DNA of 64,000 nt, from contig JBBPIJ010000013.1 in the NCBI GenBank assembly GCA_038040395.1, forward strand, positions 7,307 through 71,306, written 5' to 3'. The DNA comes from VAXT01 sp038040395. GTDB lineage: Bacteria; Actinomycetota; Thermoleophilia; Gaiellales; Gaiellaceae. Of the stretch, positions 1 to 8,412 are shown piece after piece. Position numbers and translations under genes: made by a program. The notes under the pieces are model-generated. The model was not told the origin of the DNA and ran no database searches. It worked only from the letters and a program-made list of their open reading frames with translations. Position 1 is the first letter of the stretch, and the number at the start of each line of letters is the position of its first letter.

Positions 1-583
1 GGGAGACGACGATCACCGGCAGGAGATCCTTGTAGTCGCCGCGGCCGACCGGATGCGAGAGGACGATGCCCTCGCTCGAGAAGACGTTCACCGGGGTGCC
101 GTCGAGCCTGAAGCTGACCGCTTTCACGGTCGGGAATTGCGTGAGCGTGTAGACGACCTGGCCGAGGCGCACCTGCATCGAGAGGGAGCCGCCGCCCGAC
201 TGGTACTCGGAGGTCAGGTCGACGGTCGCAACGCCGTCCTTGATCGAGATTACGAGCAAGCGCGTGCCGGCTGGGATCGCACTGTCGACGCCCGATGCGC
301 GCTCTGCCCTGGTGGGACCGGCGAGCAGCGCTTCCATCGCCGCGGTCGCAACGCGGAGGGTCGCCTCGTGTGTCCGCTTCAGGCTCACGAGCTTCTCGCC
401 GCGGGCGAACCACACCTCGAGGGAGGTGGGAGCGGGCAGCGTAGTGTCCGAATTGGTCGTCGAGGCAACCGGGTTCGGAGCCGGGCCGAGAGAGACGGCA
501 CTCTTCGAGTCGCGGCTCGCGAAGATGATGCCGAGCGAGCCACCGAGCACGACCAGGCTTGCGAGTATGAGAGCGGTCTTCAC
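1..583 (-). CDS. Exported GerMN-domain protein (partial, C-terminus beyond window)
   Basis: The reading frame is open from a GTG at 583 to the window edge (194 codons seen). GGAGGC lies just upstream of the start. It begins with a hydrophobic export signal (MKTALILASLVVLGGSLG), then a GerMN domain recognised from its close match to the N-terminal half of the neighbouring protein at 645-2264: both share LEVWFxRGE, LxAGPTRAER, ATVDLTSEYQ and SMQVRLxQVVYTLTQFPTVKA. The two genes look like a tandem duplication, so this one probably also continues into a propeller outside the window. GerMN domains occur in spore-germination proteins and in the actinobacterial lipoprotein LpqB. It is last in the propeller operon, 61 bp after its paralogue. 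Confidence 0.75.
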   Translation of the reverse strand, partial: MKTALILASLVVLGGSLGIIFASRDSKSAVSLGPAPNPVASTTNSDTTLPAPTSLEVWFARGEKLVSLKRTHEATLRVATAAMEALLAGPTRAERASGVDSAIPAGTRLLVISIKDGVATVDLTSEYQSGGGSLSMQVRLGQVVYTLTQFPTVKAVSFRLDGTPVNVFSSEGIVLSHPVGRGDYKDLLPVIVVS

Positions 584-644
584 GAGAGCCTCCTGTTCGG
601 CATGGTTGCAGGTGGTCCTGGGTTGAGGGCTGCGGGATGGATGC

Positions 645-2264
645 TCACGGGGCCGTCGGCCTGAAGGCCGCTCCGTCGGCGTGGAGCCGCGTCCGGCACG
701 GCTTGTTCAGCCGGCAGGACGTGGTCGCACCGCCCCAGACGATCAGCTCGCGCCCCGTCCAGACGGCCGTGGGATCGACGCGTCCGGGTAGAGGGGACGG
801 GGGCAGCGGCGACCACTGGTTTCCGATCGGCTCGTAACTCACCCCGCGGCGCAAGGCCACGGTCGCTCCGGGAAATGTCTTCCCGCCCCAGACGAGGAGC
901 CGGCGGCTCGTCCACTCGACCGCGGCGCCGATGCGACCGGAGCTTTGTGCAAGCCGACGCGAGCGGTTCGTCGCGGGGTCGTATGCGAGCCCGGTCGACG
1001 AGAGCCCGGAGTCGCGCGTTCCGCCGATCACGATCACCTCGTGCTCATCCCAGACGGCAGAGGCGCCGGCGGGCGGCTGCGGCATCGAGCCCAGAATGCT
1101 CCATGCGTCCGTTGCCGGGTCGTAGACAGCGCCGCCGACGGGATTGGCTTCGGGGTCGTGCCCAGGGAAGATCACGAGCTCCTTGCCCGTCCAAGCCCCT
1201 ACCGGCGACTGCTGGCCGCCGACGGGAGGTAGCGCGATCTCCCGCCACGTGTTGTCCGTCGGGTCGTACGCGGCACCGTCCGAGCTCACGTCGCCGCAAC
1301 AGCCTCCGCCCCACTCGACCAGCTCGCTTCCAGTCCAGACCGCGATTCCGGCCCGACCGGCCGGGGCAGCCGGGAAGCGACGCCAGCGATTGGCCTCGGG
1401 GTCGAAGGCCTGGTTGACGTCGCCGAGGACGAGCATCTCCCTCCCGGTCCAGACGGCGTTCCAGTTGCCTGGGTAGCCGGAGGCCGAGAACGGCGCGGGC
1501 AGCCGGCGCCACCTGTTCGCTTCGGGGTCGTAGGCGGCGGCGACGTTCGCCGACCCGAGGATCTCCCCGGCCGAGCCAAGCTTCTGCACACGTCCGAAAA
1601 CGATCATCTCCGTCCCGGTCCAGACGCTCAGCGTCAGGTCCGGTGCCGGGATCGGGGCCGCGGGAAGCAGGCTCCACGTGCCCGTAGCCGTGGGCGAGGT
1701 CGGCGCGAGGTCCTTGTAGTCGCTCCGGCCGACCGGATGGTCGAGGATGATCCCCTCGCCCGAGAAGACGTCCACCGGTGTGCCGTCGAGCTTGAAGCGA
1801 ATCGCCTTCACGGTCGGAAACTGGGTGAGCGTGTAAACGACCTGCGCGAGCCGCACCTGCATCGAGAGTGAGCCGCCGCCCGCTTGGTACTCGGAGGTGA
1901 GGTCGACCGTCGCGACGCCCTTCGCGATCGAGATGCCGAGGAGCCGGGTGCCCCTCGGCACGGCGGTTGTCACACCCGACCTGCGCTCGGCCCGAGTCGG
2001 ACCGGCGACGAGCGCGTTGAGCGCGGCGGTCGCGACTCCTAGCGTCGGCCCGTGCGTTCGCGCGACGGGCACGAGGCGCTCGCCCCGGGAGAACCAGACC
2101 TCGAACGCGGGCTGCGAAGGAAGCAAGTTGGAGATCTGCGAGCGCGACGTGACCACCTTCGGTGCCGGTCCGAGCGAGACGACATCCGAGCCGCGGCTCG
2201 CTAGGAAAATGCCCAGAGCACCGCAGAGCACGGCGCTGCCCAGAGCGACGAAGGCGATTCTCAT
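645..2264 (-). CDS. Exported GerMN plus Kelch-type beta-propeller protein (LpqB-like architecture)
   Basis: 539 aa. An N-terminal hydrophobic segment (residues 1-22) is followed by a GerMN domain (about 50-165) and then six or so Kelch-like blades (about 190-530) with repeated 'YDPEANRWRRLP' and 'AVWTGRELVVWGG' type strands. GerMN followed by a propeller is the layout of LpqB, the accessory lipoprotein of the MtrA-MtrB system in actinobacteria. The kinase and regulator upstream (7054-9092) are MtrB/MtrA-like, so an LpqB-like role is inferred. No proper lipobox is visible: Cys14 is preceded by AVL, so this is probably a membrane-anchored or secreted form. The start overlaps the upstream stop by 4 nt (ATGA), implying translational coupling. 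Confidence 0.75.
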   Translation of the reverse strand: MRIAFVALGSAVLCGALGIFLASRGSDVVSLGPAPKVVTSRSQISNLLPSQPAFEVWFSRGERLVPVARTHGPTLGVATAALNALVAGPTRAERRSGVTTAVPRGTRLLGISIAKGVATVDLTSEYQAGGGSLSMQVRLAQVVYTLTQFPTVKAIRFKLDGTPVDVFSGEGIILDHPVGRSDYKDLAPTSPTATGTWSLLPAAPIPAPDLTLSVWTGTEMIVFGRVQKLGSAGEILGSANVAAAYDPEANRWRRLPAPFSASGYPGNWNAVWTGREMLVLGDVNQAFDPEANRWRRFPAAPAGRAGIAVWTGSELVEWGGGCCGDVSSDGAAYDPTDNTWREIALPPVGGQQSPVGAWTGKELVIFPGHDPEANPVGGAVYDPATDAWSILGSMPQPPAGASAVWDEHEVIVIGGTRDSGLSSTGLAYDPATNRSRRLAQSSGRIGAAVEWTSRRLLVWGGKTFPGATVALRRGVSYEPIGNQWSPLPPSPLPGRVDPTAVWTGRELIVWGGATTSCRLNKPCRTRLHADGAAFRPTAP

Positions 2265-4321
2265 CCGAGCCCTCGTAGGACGGCGCGCATCGGAACGAAA
2301 GCCATCCGGCCGGGCCGGCGGCTGTACATCTGATTCCAGGTCACGAACAGGCCGCTCGGCTCGAGTCGAGCATCCAGCGACGGCGCCGCACCGGGAAGGT
2401 CGAGCGCCACGTCCCGGCCGTTCGAGAGCCGCATCAGATGGATCGCGCCGCCGGTCACGTACGCGACGAGATCACGCTGGACGTCGAGCAGGAACGGACG
2501 ACTCCCTCCGTCGGAAGCGAGCAGACGTGCCTGCTTCTTTGCTCCAGTCGAGGTGTCGTAGACGTCGAGAGACTCACCGTGTTGCACTGCAAGCGCTCTG
2601 CCGCGAAGCCGGGCATTGTCAATGTGCGGGGCGAGCCTCCAGGTCCGAAGCACACGGTCGCGTATCGAGAGCAGGCGCACGCGCCCTTTGGAAGCTATCG
2701 TGAGCACCCTGCCGGCGTCGACCGACGCGGTGGCACCACCGGCAGCGTGGGCCAGGCGGCGGCAGACCGCGGGCGAGTGCGCTGGTCCGATTTCATCCGA
2801 GTTTCTGGGGCACTTGCTCCCGCGCCGCGCCAGCAGGATCCAGGCTCTGGCCCTCTCCTTCTTCCCGTGGTAGGTCGTGAACGCGATCGTGTTCCCATGG
2901 CCGACCAGGGTGCCGATCGCGACGCCGCCCTCGTCGTCGGCAATCGTCTCGGTCACGAACTTCGGGTGGCGGGCGCCGAGCCGGAGAGTCTGGAGCCAGG
3001 TCGAGTAGTACGTATTGCCACGTTCGGCACACGCCCAGGCGAGCCGTTTGCCGGCGAGAACGGCGAACGTGGAGCACACGCGGGGCGTGTGCATGGTGCG
3101 TCGAGCGACTGCGTCCCAGACGAGGAGGCTCTTGGGCGTGTAGTCGGATTCGTCATGGACGAAGGGAATCGCACGCGGACCGTCCGCGGTGAGGCCGTCG
3201 AGGGAGGTGGCAAAGGTGAGCTTCCGTGCCAGCGGCAAGGTGATCGTCGGAGGAGGCGGCTCTCCGCCCGTGAGCGGGGGGCCGGTCATCCAGACCGGTT
3301 CCTCGTTCGTTCCGCCTGCTGGAAATGGACGGGTGACCGCGCGGCCCGCCCCTGCGCCGGGCGTGGTCACGAAGACGTCGGTGCCCCCGCCGAAGTGATA
3401 GCGCCAGCGGGTGTAGAGAAGCAAAGCACCGTCTGCGGACCAGGCGGGGTCGCCCGAGGACTCCCGGCCCGGGCTGACGCTGATCCGCTTCAGCCCGGTT
3501 CCATCGATTCGGACGGTGTAGACGGCGGTGACATAGTGCGGAAGCTCCTTCACGAAGGCGATCAGCGACCCCTCCGGTGACCATTGAGGAGTCTGGAAGT
3601 CGGAGATGCCTCGCACCAGGCGGCGCTCGCCCGAACCGTCGGCTCCGATCGTGAATAGGTCTTGCCGAAACTTCGTGCCGGCCGACCCCATGTACGCGAG
3701 TCGCTGCGAATCCGGCGACCAGGACGGCGACCTTTCCTCGTCGATCTTGCGATTGCCGAGCCGTCTCGGCGCACCGCCTTCGGCGGGAACGGCCCACAGC
3801 CGCTCGCGATCGACGAACGCGATCGCGCGTCCGTCCGGAGACCAGCTCGGATAACGCCCGCTGGGTGTCAGGGGAGTAACGGCGCCGCTCGCAACATCGG
3901 CGACGGCGAGGCCCTCGTCGTACCCGGCCTCGCACACGAGCTTGCTCGAGTCCGGCGACCAGGCTCCGGCGCGAAACGTCGAGCAGCCCGTCACGGGGCG
4001 TTGCCCACTCCCGTCAGAGTTCATCACCCTGGAAGGGGCGGCGGCGTCGGAGTGAAAGGCGATGAGCTTTCCGTCCGGCGACGGGATCGGTGAGTACTCG
4101 CCGGTCGAGGTGTTCGTCAGCTGTGTGAGACCTGTCCCGTCCGGATTCACCGCATAGATGTGCGTCGCTTCGTCGCGGTTGCGCGTGAACACGATCGTTC
4201 CGCCCGGCTCCGCCTTCGGCGCGAGATCCGCAGCTGCACCGGTCCCAGCCATCGAGATGGACAAGACGAAGACAACCGCCAGGCAGAACAACAGGCTCGA
4301 TAGTGAGACGCGCTTCTTCAC
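2261..4321 (-). CDS. Exported TolB/PD40-type beta-propeller protein
   Basis: 686 aa with an N-terminal signal peptide (about residues 1-31, ending AGTGAAA). Residues about 35-335 carry PD40 blades of the TolB type (SPDGKLIAFHSD, SWSPDGRAIAFVD, SWSPDSQRLAYMG, WSPEGSLIAFVKE). The second half (about 370-680) has no clear family but keeps a beta-rich, propeller-like pattern. Such exported propellers usually mediate protein or glycan contacts; no catalytic motif is visible. It overlaps both neighbours by 4 nt (ATGA at 4318-4321 and 2261-2264) and so belongs to the coupled operon. The exact function is unknown. Confidence 0.75.
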   Translation of the reverse strand: MKKRVSLSSLLFCLAVVFVLSISMAGTGAAADLAPKAEPGGTIVFTRNRDEATHIYAVNPDGTGLTQLTNTSTGEYSPIPSPDGKLIAFHSDAAAPSRVMNSDGSGQRPVTGCSTFRAGAWSPDSSKLVCEAGYDEGLAVADVASGAVTPLTPSGRYPSWSPDGRAIAFVDRERLWAVPAEGGAPRRLGNRKIDEERSPSWSPDSQRLAYMGSAGTKFRQDLFTIGADGSGERRLVRGISDFQTPQWSPEGSLIAFVKELPHYVTAVYTVRIDGTGLKRISVSPGRESSGDPAWSADGALLLYTRWRYHFGGGTDVFVTTPGAGAGRAVTRPFPAGGTNEEPVWMTGPPLTGGEPPPPTITLPLARKLTFATSLDGLTADGPRAIPFVHDESDYTPKSLLVWDAVARRTMHTPRVCSTFAVLAGKRLAWACAERGNTYYSTWLQTLRLGARHPKFVTETIADDEGGVAIGTLVGHGNTIAFTTYHGKKERARAWILLARRGSKCPRNSDEIGPAHSPAVCRRLAHAAGGATASVDAGRVLTIASKGRVRLLSIRDRVLRTWRLAPHIDNARLRGRALAVQHGESLDVYDTSTGAKKQARLLASDGGSRPFLLDVQRDLVAYVTGGAIHLMRLSNGRDVALDLPGAAPSLDARLEPSGLFVTWNQMYSRRPGRMAFVPMRAVLRGLG

Positions 4322-5637
4322 GACGGCCTCCTTCCGAGGCTAATGACGAGGGTGACCTTGCCGCCCTTCGGCAGCACCGTGCCGGCCTTTGGCTTCTCCC
4401 GGATCACGCGACCCCTCTTGAGCTTCGAGTAGGCGCGGCGGATCGTCCCGACGCGGCAGTTGGCACGCGCGAGAGTCCGCTTCGCGACCGGCAGCGTCAT
4501 TCGCCAAAGGTGCTGCACTGTGCAGAGTCCCGGCGTGTTGAGGAGCACGGAGATCGTGTTCGCCTCCTCGTTCGAGGTCGCGAGGTCCAACCTCCCGTCG
4601 CCGTTCAGGTCGCCGATCGCGACCTCGCTAGGAGAAGTGCCGGTCGCAAAGTCGAGCTTGTCCTCGAAGCTGCCGTCGCCCCTGTTCGTGAGCACGGATA
4701 CGGCGTTCGAGGTGATCACGTTCGCGAGGTCCGGCTCGCCGTCGCCGTTCAGGTCGCCGATCGCGATCGACCACGGACCGCCTCCGGTTGCATAGTCGAC
4801 CTTGGTTCGGAAACTCCCGTCGCCCCTGTTGAGGAGCGCGGAAACGGTGTTGTCGTGCTCGTTCGCCGCCGCCAGGTCCGGCTTGCCGTCGGCGTTCAGG
4901 TCGCCGATCACGACCGAGGCGGGGGCGAGCCCGGTTGCGTAGTCGAGCTTGGCCCGGAAGCTTCCGTCACCCCCATTGAGGAGCACCGACGCGGTGTTGT
5001 CGCGTGCGTTCACGGTCACGAGGTCGGGCTTGCCGTCGGCGTTGAGGTCGCCGATCTCGACGTCCCCGGGTTTGCGCCCGGTTGCATAGTCGAGACTGGG
5101 CCGAAAGCCGTCGCCGCTATTGATGAGCACGGAGACGGTGTTCGCTCCCGGGGCGCCGTTCACAGTCACGAGGTCCGGCTTGCCGTCGGCATTCAAGTCG
5201 CCGATGGCGACCGACCATGGACCGCGTCCGGTTGGGTAGTCGAGGCTGGACTGAAAGCCGGCGTCGCCCGCGTTGAGGAGCACGGAGACGGTGTCGTCGG
5301 CTTCATTCGCGGTCGCCAGGTCCGGCTTGCTGTCACCGTTCACGTCGCCGATCGCGACTGTCTGGGGATGGCGTCCGGTCGGGTAGCCGAGCTGCGCCTC
5401 GAAGGTGTGGCCACCTCTGTTGAGGAGCACGGAGACGGTGTCCGATTCGTAGTTCGCGGCCGCCAGGTCGGGCCGGCCGTCGGCGTTCAGGTCGCCGATC
5501 GCGACCGATACGGGGTCCAGTCCCACCGCGTAGCTCCTCGCGCGAGCGAACGAGGGCTCGGAAGTGGCGGATAGCGCCGCGGCGCCGAGTGAGCCGCCGA
5601 GAACGACGAGGCTTGCGAGAACGAGGGTGATCCTCAT
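4318..5637 (-). CDS. Exported FG-GAP/VCBS repeat propeller with C-terminal PASTA domain
   Basis: 439 aa. The signal peptide (MRITLVLASLVVLGGSLGAA) is nearly the same as that of the gene at 1-583. About eight FG-GAP/VCBS repeats follow ('IGDLNADGKPDLVTVN...SVLLNRGDGSF', one every ~45 residues), each with a DxNxDGxxD calcium-binding loop as in integrin-alpha propellers. The last ~65 residues form a PASTA-like domain with two Cys (LCTVQHL, NCRVGTIRRA) and the ending VTLVISLGRR. PASTA domains bind peptidoglycan or beta-lactams, so wall attachment is inferred. The repeats are conserved at the DNA level, which suggests recent duplication. 4-nt overlaps with both neighbours. Confidence 0.8.
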   Translation of the reverse strand: MRITLVLASLVVLGGSLGAAALSATSEPSFARARSYAVGLDPVSVAIGDLNADGRPDLAAANYESDTVSVLLNRGGHTFEAQLGYPTGRHPQTVAIGDVNGDSKPDLATANEADDTVSVLLNAGDAGFQSSLDYPTGRGPWSVAIGDLNADGKPDLVTVNGAPGANTVSVLINSGDGFRPSLDYATGRKPGDVEIGDLNADGKPDLVTVNARDNTASVLLNGGDGSFRAKLDYATGLAPASVVIGDLNADGKPDLAAANEHDNTVSALLNRGDGSFRTKVDYATGGGPWSIAIGDLNGDGEPDLANVITSNAVSVLTNRGDGSFEDKLDFATGTSPSEVAIGDLNGDGRLDLATSNEEANTISVLLNTPGLCTVQHLWRMTLPVAKRTLARANCRVGTIRRAYSKLKRGRVIREKPKAGTVLPKGGKVTLVISLGRRPS

Positions 5638-6971
5638 CGGAGCCTCCTCACGAAGGCGTCCGGGCCGCCGTTGGTGTCGTCGGGAACCAAGTTCCCTGCC
5701 CAGGACGAGAATGCGAGGTAGCGGTTGTCGGCGCTGAACGCCCCGACCGCGTTCGCGCTTGCGTCGCCGCCCTGCTCTCCGTCGTTGCCGAGGCTGCCCA
5801 GCGTCACCCGGCCGGTGCGGCGGTCGTAGACGAAGGCATCCGTAATGTCGTTGGCGTCGCCGGGGACGAGGTTCGTTGCCAGTGAGGCGAAAGCGACGTA
5901 GCGGCCGTCGGGGCTGATGCTCGGTGGGCCGAGGCTCTCCGCGTTGGCTTGCCGGCCTCGGCTACTGACGCTCACACGCCGCGTCTGCCTCGTCTTGAGA
6001 TCGCGGACGAAGATGTCGAAGACGCCGTTCGTGTCGCCGCGGACGAGGTTCGAGGTAGCCGAGTGGAAGGCGACGTAGCGGCCGTTGGCGCTGATCGATG
6101 GGGCGTTGCTGCCGTTCCGCGTGCGATCGCCGGTGGCTTGCCTGCCTCGGCTGCTCACGCTGGCGCGAGTCGTTCGGCCCGTGCGGAGATCGCGAACGAA
6201 GACGTCCGCGAGCTTGTTGGTGTCGTGAGGAACCAGGTTCGACGCGTTGGACGTGAAGGCGACGTAGCGGCCGTGTGCGCTGATCGCCGGCCCGCTGCTC
6301 TCGCTGCCCCGGGTGGACTGGCTGCCGTGGCTGTCGAGGCTGGCCCGCGTCGTGCTGCCCGTTCTGCGGTCGTGGACGAAGACGTCGACGGCGTCGTTCG
6401 TGTCGCCGGTGACGAGGTTCGAGGCCCCTGACGTGAAGGCGACGAAGCGGCCGTCCGTGCTGATCGCCGCCCAGCCGCTTGCCCCGTTCCCTTCGCGACC
6501 GCCGCTAGTGATGCTGACGCGGGTCGTCACGCCGGTCGTGCGGTCGTGGACGAAAACGTCCGAAGCCGCGTTCGTATCGCCGGAGACCAGGTTCGGCGCA
6601 TCGGACACGATCGCGACATAACGGCCGTCGCGGCTGATCCCCGCGGCGCTCGAGCAGCCGAACGGATCGGAGCAGTTGACCTCCTCGCCCGTGCTAGTGA
6701 CGCTGACGCGCGTCGTCTCGCCCGTCCGGCGATCGTGGACGAACGCGTCACGCTTCCCGTTGGTGTCGCCTTCGACGAGAGTCGTCGCATCCGAGCTGAA
6801 GGCTACGAAGCGGCCGCTCGAGCTGATTCCCGTCGCGAAGCTGGAGTAGTTGCCCTGCCCGCCGCTGCTGGAGACGCTCACACGCGACGTTTCGGTCACG
6901 TTCGAGGCCGCCGTGCTACCGGCGGCGGCGGACAGAACTACCAGGCTTGCAAGTGTGATGAGCGTCTTCAC
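5634..6971 (-). CDS. Exported PD40/TolB-like propeller protein, first gene of the operon
   Basis: 445 aa, GTG start, signal peptide MKTLITLASLVVLSAAAGS. Seven repeats of the form 'ISxxGRYVAFxSxAxNLVxGDTNxxxDxFVxDxRTGxTxRxSV' make up essentially the whole mature protein and fit a seven-bladed propeller. No enzymatic motif is seen. It heads the five-gene operon running down to position 1. Upstream at 7020-7057 lie four 11-bp GTnAC-type direct repeats, the likely site of the MtrA-like regulator encoded next door. GAGAAGGAGAC gives a good ribosome-binding site. Confidence 0.75.
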   Translation of the reverse strand: MKTLITLASLVVLSAAAGSTAASNVTETSRVSVSSSGGQGNYSSFATGISSSGRFVAFSSDATTLVEGDTNGKRDAFVHDRRTGETTRVSVTSTGEEVNCSDPFGCSSAAGISRDGRYVAIVSDAPNLVSGDTNAASDVFVHDRTTGVTTRVSITSGGREGNGASGWAAISTDGRFVAFTSGASNLVTGDTNDAVDVFVHDRRTGSTTRASLDSHGSQSTRGSESSGPAISAHGRYVAFTSNASNLVPHDTNKLADVFVRDLRTGRTTRASVSSRGRQATGDRTRNGSNAPSISANGRYVAFHSATSNLVRGDTNGVFDIFVRDLKTRQTRRVSVSSRGRQANAESLGPPSISPDGRYVAFASLATNLVPGDANDITDAFVYDRRTGRVTLGSLGNDGEQGGDASANAVGAFSADNRYLAFSSWAGNLVPDDTNGGPDAFVRRLR

Positions 6972-7019
6972 GACGGGTCTCCTTCTCTAGGGGAATGCAC
7001 CCCATCGTGCGCCCGCCAC

Positions 7020-7057
7020 GAAACGCTCCGGTCACCGGCTCGTAACGGTTCTGTCAC
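7020..7057 (-). promoter_or_regulatory. Predicted MtrA-type operator: four 11-bp direct repeats
   Basis: Read on the plus strand, GAAAC (7020), GTCAC (7031), GTAAC (7042) and GTCAC (7053) stand exactly 11 bp apart. A second copy with the same order and spacing lies at 47431-47468. 11-bp direct repeats are the usual site geometry of OmpR/PhoB-family regulators, and gTnAC-n6-GaAAC is the published GlnR/MtrA-type half-site arrangement in actinobacteria. The proximal edge is 49 bp from the start at 6971; the distal edge overlaps the last codon of the kinase gene. Confidence 0.65.
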
Positions 7058-8412
7058 AGTCGAAGCGTGAAACGAGCGCCCTCGCCGGGTGCGCTCCACA
7101 CCTCAATCCGCCCGCCGAGCAGCTGTGCGTTCTCGTGCGCGATCGCCAGGCCGAGCCCCGTCCCGCCGCCCGAGCGGGCTGGGTCGGCCTTGTAGAAGCG
7201 CTCGAACAGAAGCGGCATGTGCTCCGGCGCGATCCCCGGGCCGTCGTCGGCCACCTCGACGAAGGCGCTTTTGCCGTCGCGTCCAACGCGAACGGCGACG
7301 CCTTCGCCGCCGTGCTGGAGAGCGTTGCCGACGAGGTTGGCGACGATTCCTTCGAGCCGCCGCGGGTCGCTCGTGACCACGACCTCCTCCGCGTCGAGGC
7401 CGATGCGGCCGTCCCATCCCCTCGCGGCAACAGTGGCCGCGACGAGCGCCTCGAGGTCGACGGTCTCGGCCTGGACGCTCTCCCGGCCGGCGTCGAAGCG
7501 CGAGATCTCCATCAGGTTCTCGACCAACCGCCGCAAGCGTCCCACGTCGGTTATCAGCAGCTCTGCGGGACGCCGGGACTCGATCGGCATCCGGTCGAGA
7601 TGCTTGGCGAGTAGCGAGGCCTCGCCCACGAGGGCCGTGAGCGGCGTGCGCAGCTCGTGAGCGACGTCGGCGGTGAAGCGTCGCTCGCGCGCTTGGGCCG
7701 CAGACAGCGCTGAGATCTTGGCCTCGAGCGCCGCCGCCATCTCGTTGAACGACTGCGCCCAGCTGCCGAACTCGTCCTGACCTTCAACCGGCAGCCGTGT
7801 CTCCAGCAGGCCTTCGGCGAGCGAGCGGGCCGCATCGCTTGCGCGTGCGACCGGCCGCAGCGTGCTGCGCGCGAGGACCGCGCCCACGAACGCGGCGAGC
7901 AGCATCAGGATCCCGACCCCCGCGAGCAGGATGTTGCGGAGCTGCGCGAGCTCGTGGCGGAGATCCTGCTCCGAGAAGAAGTAGTAGAGCTGCGTGTCGC
8001 GGCCGGCGGGCCCACCGACGATGACGTAGTGCGTGCCCGTCACCGTCTTGCGCGTGTAGCCGAGCTCGCCCTTGCTGACGAGCCGCCGCAGGCCGTTCGG
8101 CACCTCTCGGACGCTGACGAAGAACTTCGAGGAGAAGGGGCGGCGACGGTACACCCCGGCGGTTTCGAAGTCCCCGCGGCGCTCATAAGCGGCGAGCAAT
8201 GAATCTGGACCCTTGTTCCCGAGGTAGCTCGGCGCGATCACGATGTTCCTGCGGGCCTGACTGACCGCGCTGTCGACCGAGTCCGCCAGGAGGTTGTGGC
8301 GGACGACGAAGTACGACCCGACGGCAAGGGCCGCGGCCGAGGCGCCGACCGCGAGCGTGAACGCGATCGTCAGCCTACGGCGGAGGCCTCCCGACGGGAT
8401 CCGTCCGGCCAT
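7054..8412 (-). CDS. MtrB-like sensor histidine kinase
   Basis: 452 aa. Two membrane segments (about 13-35 and 158-180) flank an extracytoplasmic sensor region. HAMP follows (about 180-235), then HisKA with phospho-acceptor His in FTADVAHELRTPLTAL, then HATPase_c with N box (LVGNALQHG), G1 (VADDGPGIAPEHM), F (LLFERFYKAD) and G2 (GGTGLGLAIAHE). It is complete and should autophosphorylate and pass phosphate to the regulator at 8412-9092, whose stop overlaps its start (TGATG). The N-terminal signature (RRRLTIAFTLAVG...DSAVSQARRN) resembles MtrB. An exported-propeller operon with an LpqB-like member lies directly downstream, supporting that reading. Confidence 0.85.
   Translation of the reverse strand: MAGRIPSGGLRRRLTIAFTLAVGASAAALAVGSYFVVRHNLLADSVDSAVSQARRNIVIAPSYLGNKGPDSLLAAYERRGDFETAGVYRRRPFSSKFFVSVREVPNGLRRLVSKGELGYTRKTVTGTHYVIVGGPAGRDTQLYYFFSEQDLRHELAQLRNILLAGVGILMLLAAFVGAVLARSTLRPVARASDAARSLAEGLLETRLPVEGQDEFGSWAQSFNEMAAALEAKISALSAAQARERRFTADVAHELRTPLTALVGEASLLAKHLDRMPIESRRPAELLITDVGRLRRLVENLMEISRFDAGRESVQAETVDLEALVAATVAARGWDGRIGLDAEEVVVTSDPRRLEGIVANLVGNALQHGGEGVAVRVGRDGKSAFVEVADDGPGIAPEHMPLLFERFYKADPARSGGGTGLGLAIAHENAQLLGGRIEVWSAPGEGARFTLRL

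Noticed and set aside
4560..5540. Regularly spaced DNA repeats that might suggest a CRISPR array
   Set aside because: The spacing of about 135 bp is the codon period of FG-GAP protein repeats, and the intervals are coding and similar to each other.
4303..5574. Long plus-strand open frame (423 codons) over the FG-GAP gene
   Set aside because: It is the antisense shadow of a repeat-rich high-GC gene. The minus-strand product has a signal peptide, FG-GAP repeats and PASTA tail; the plus-strand product has none.
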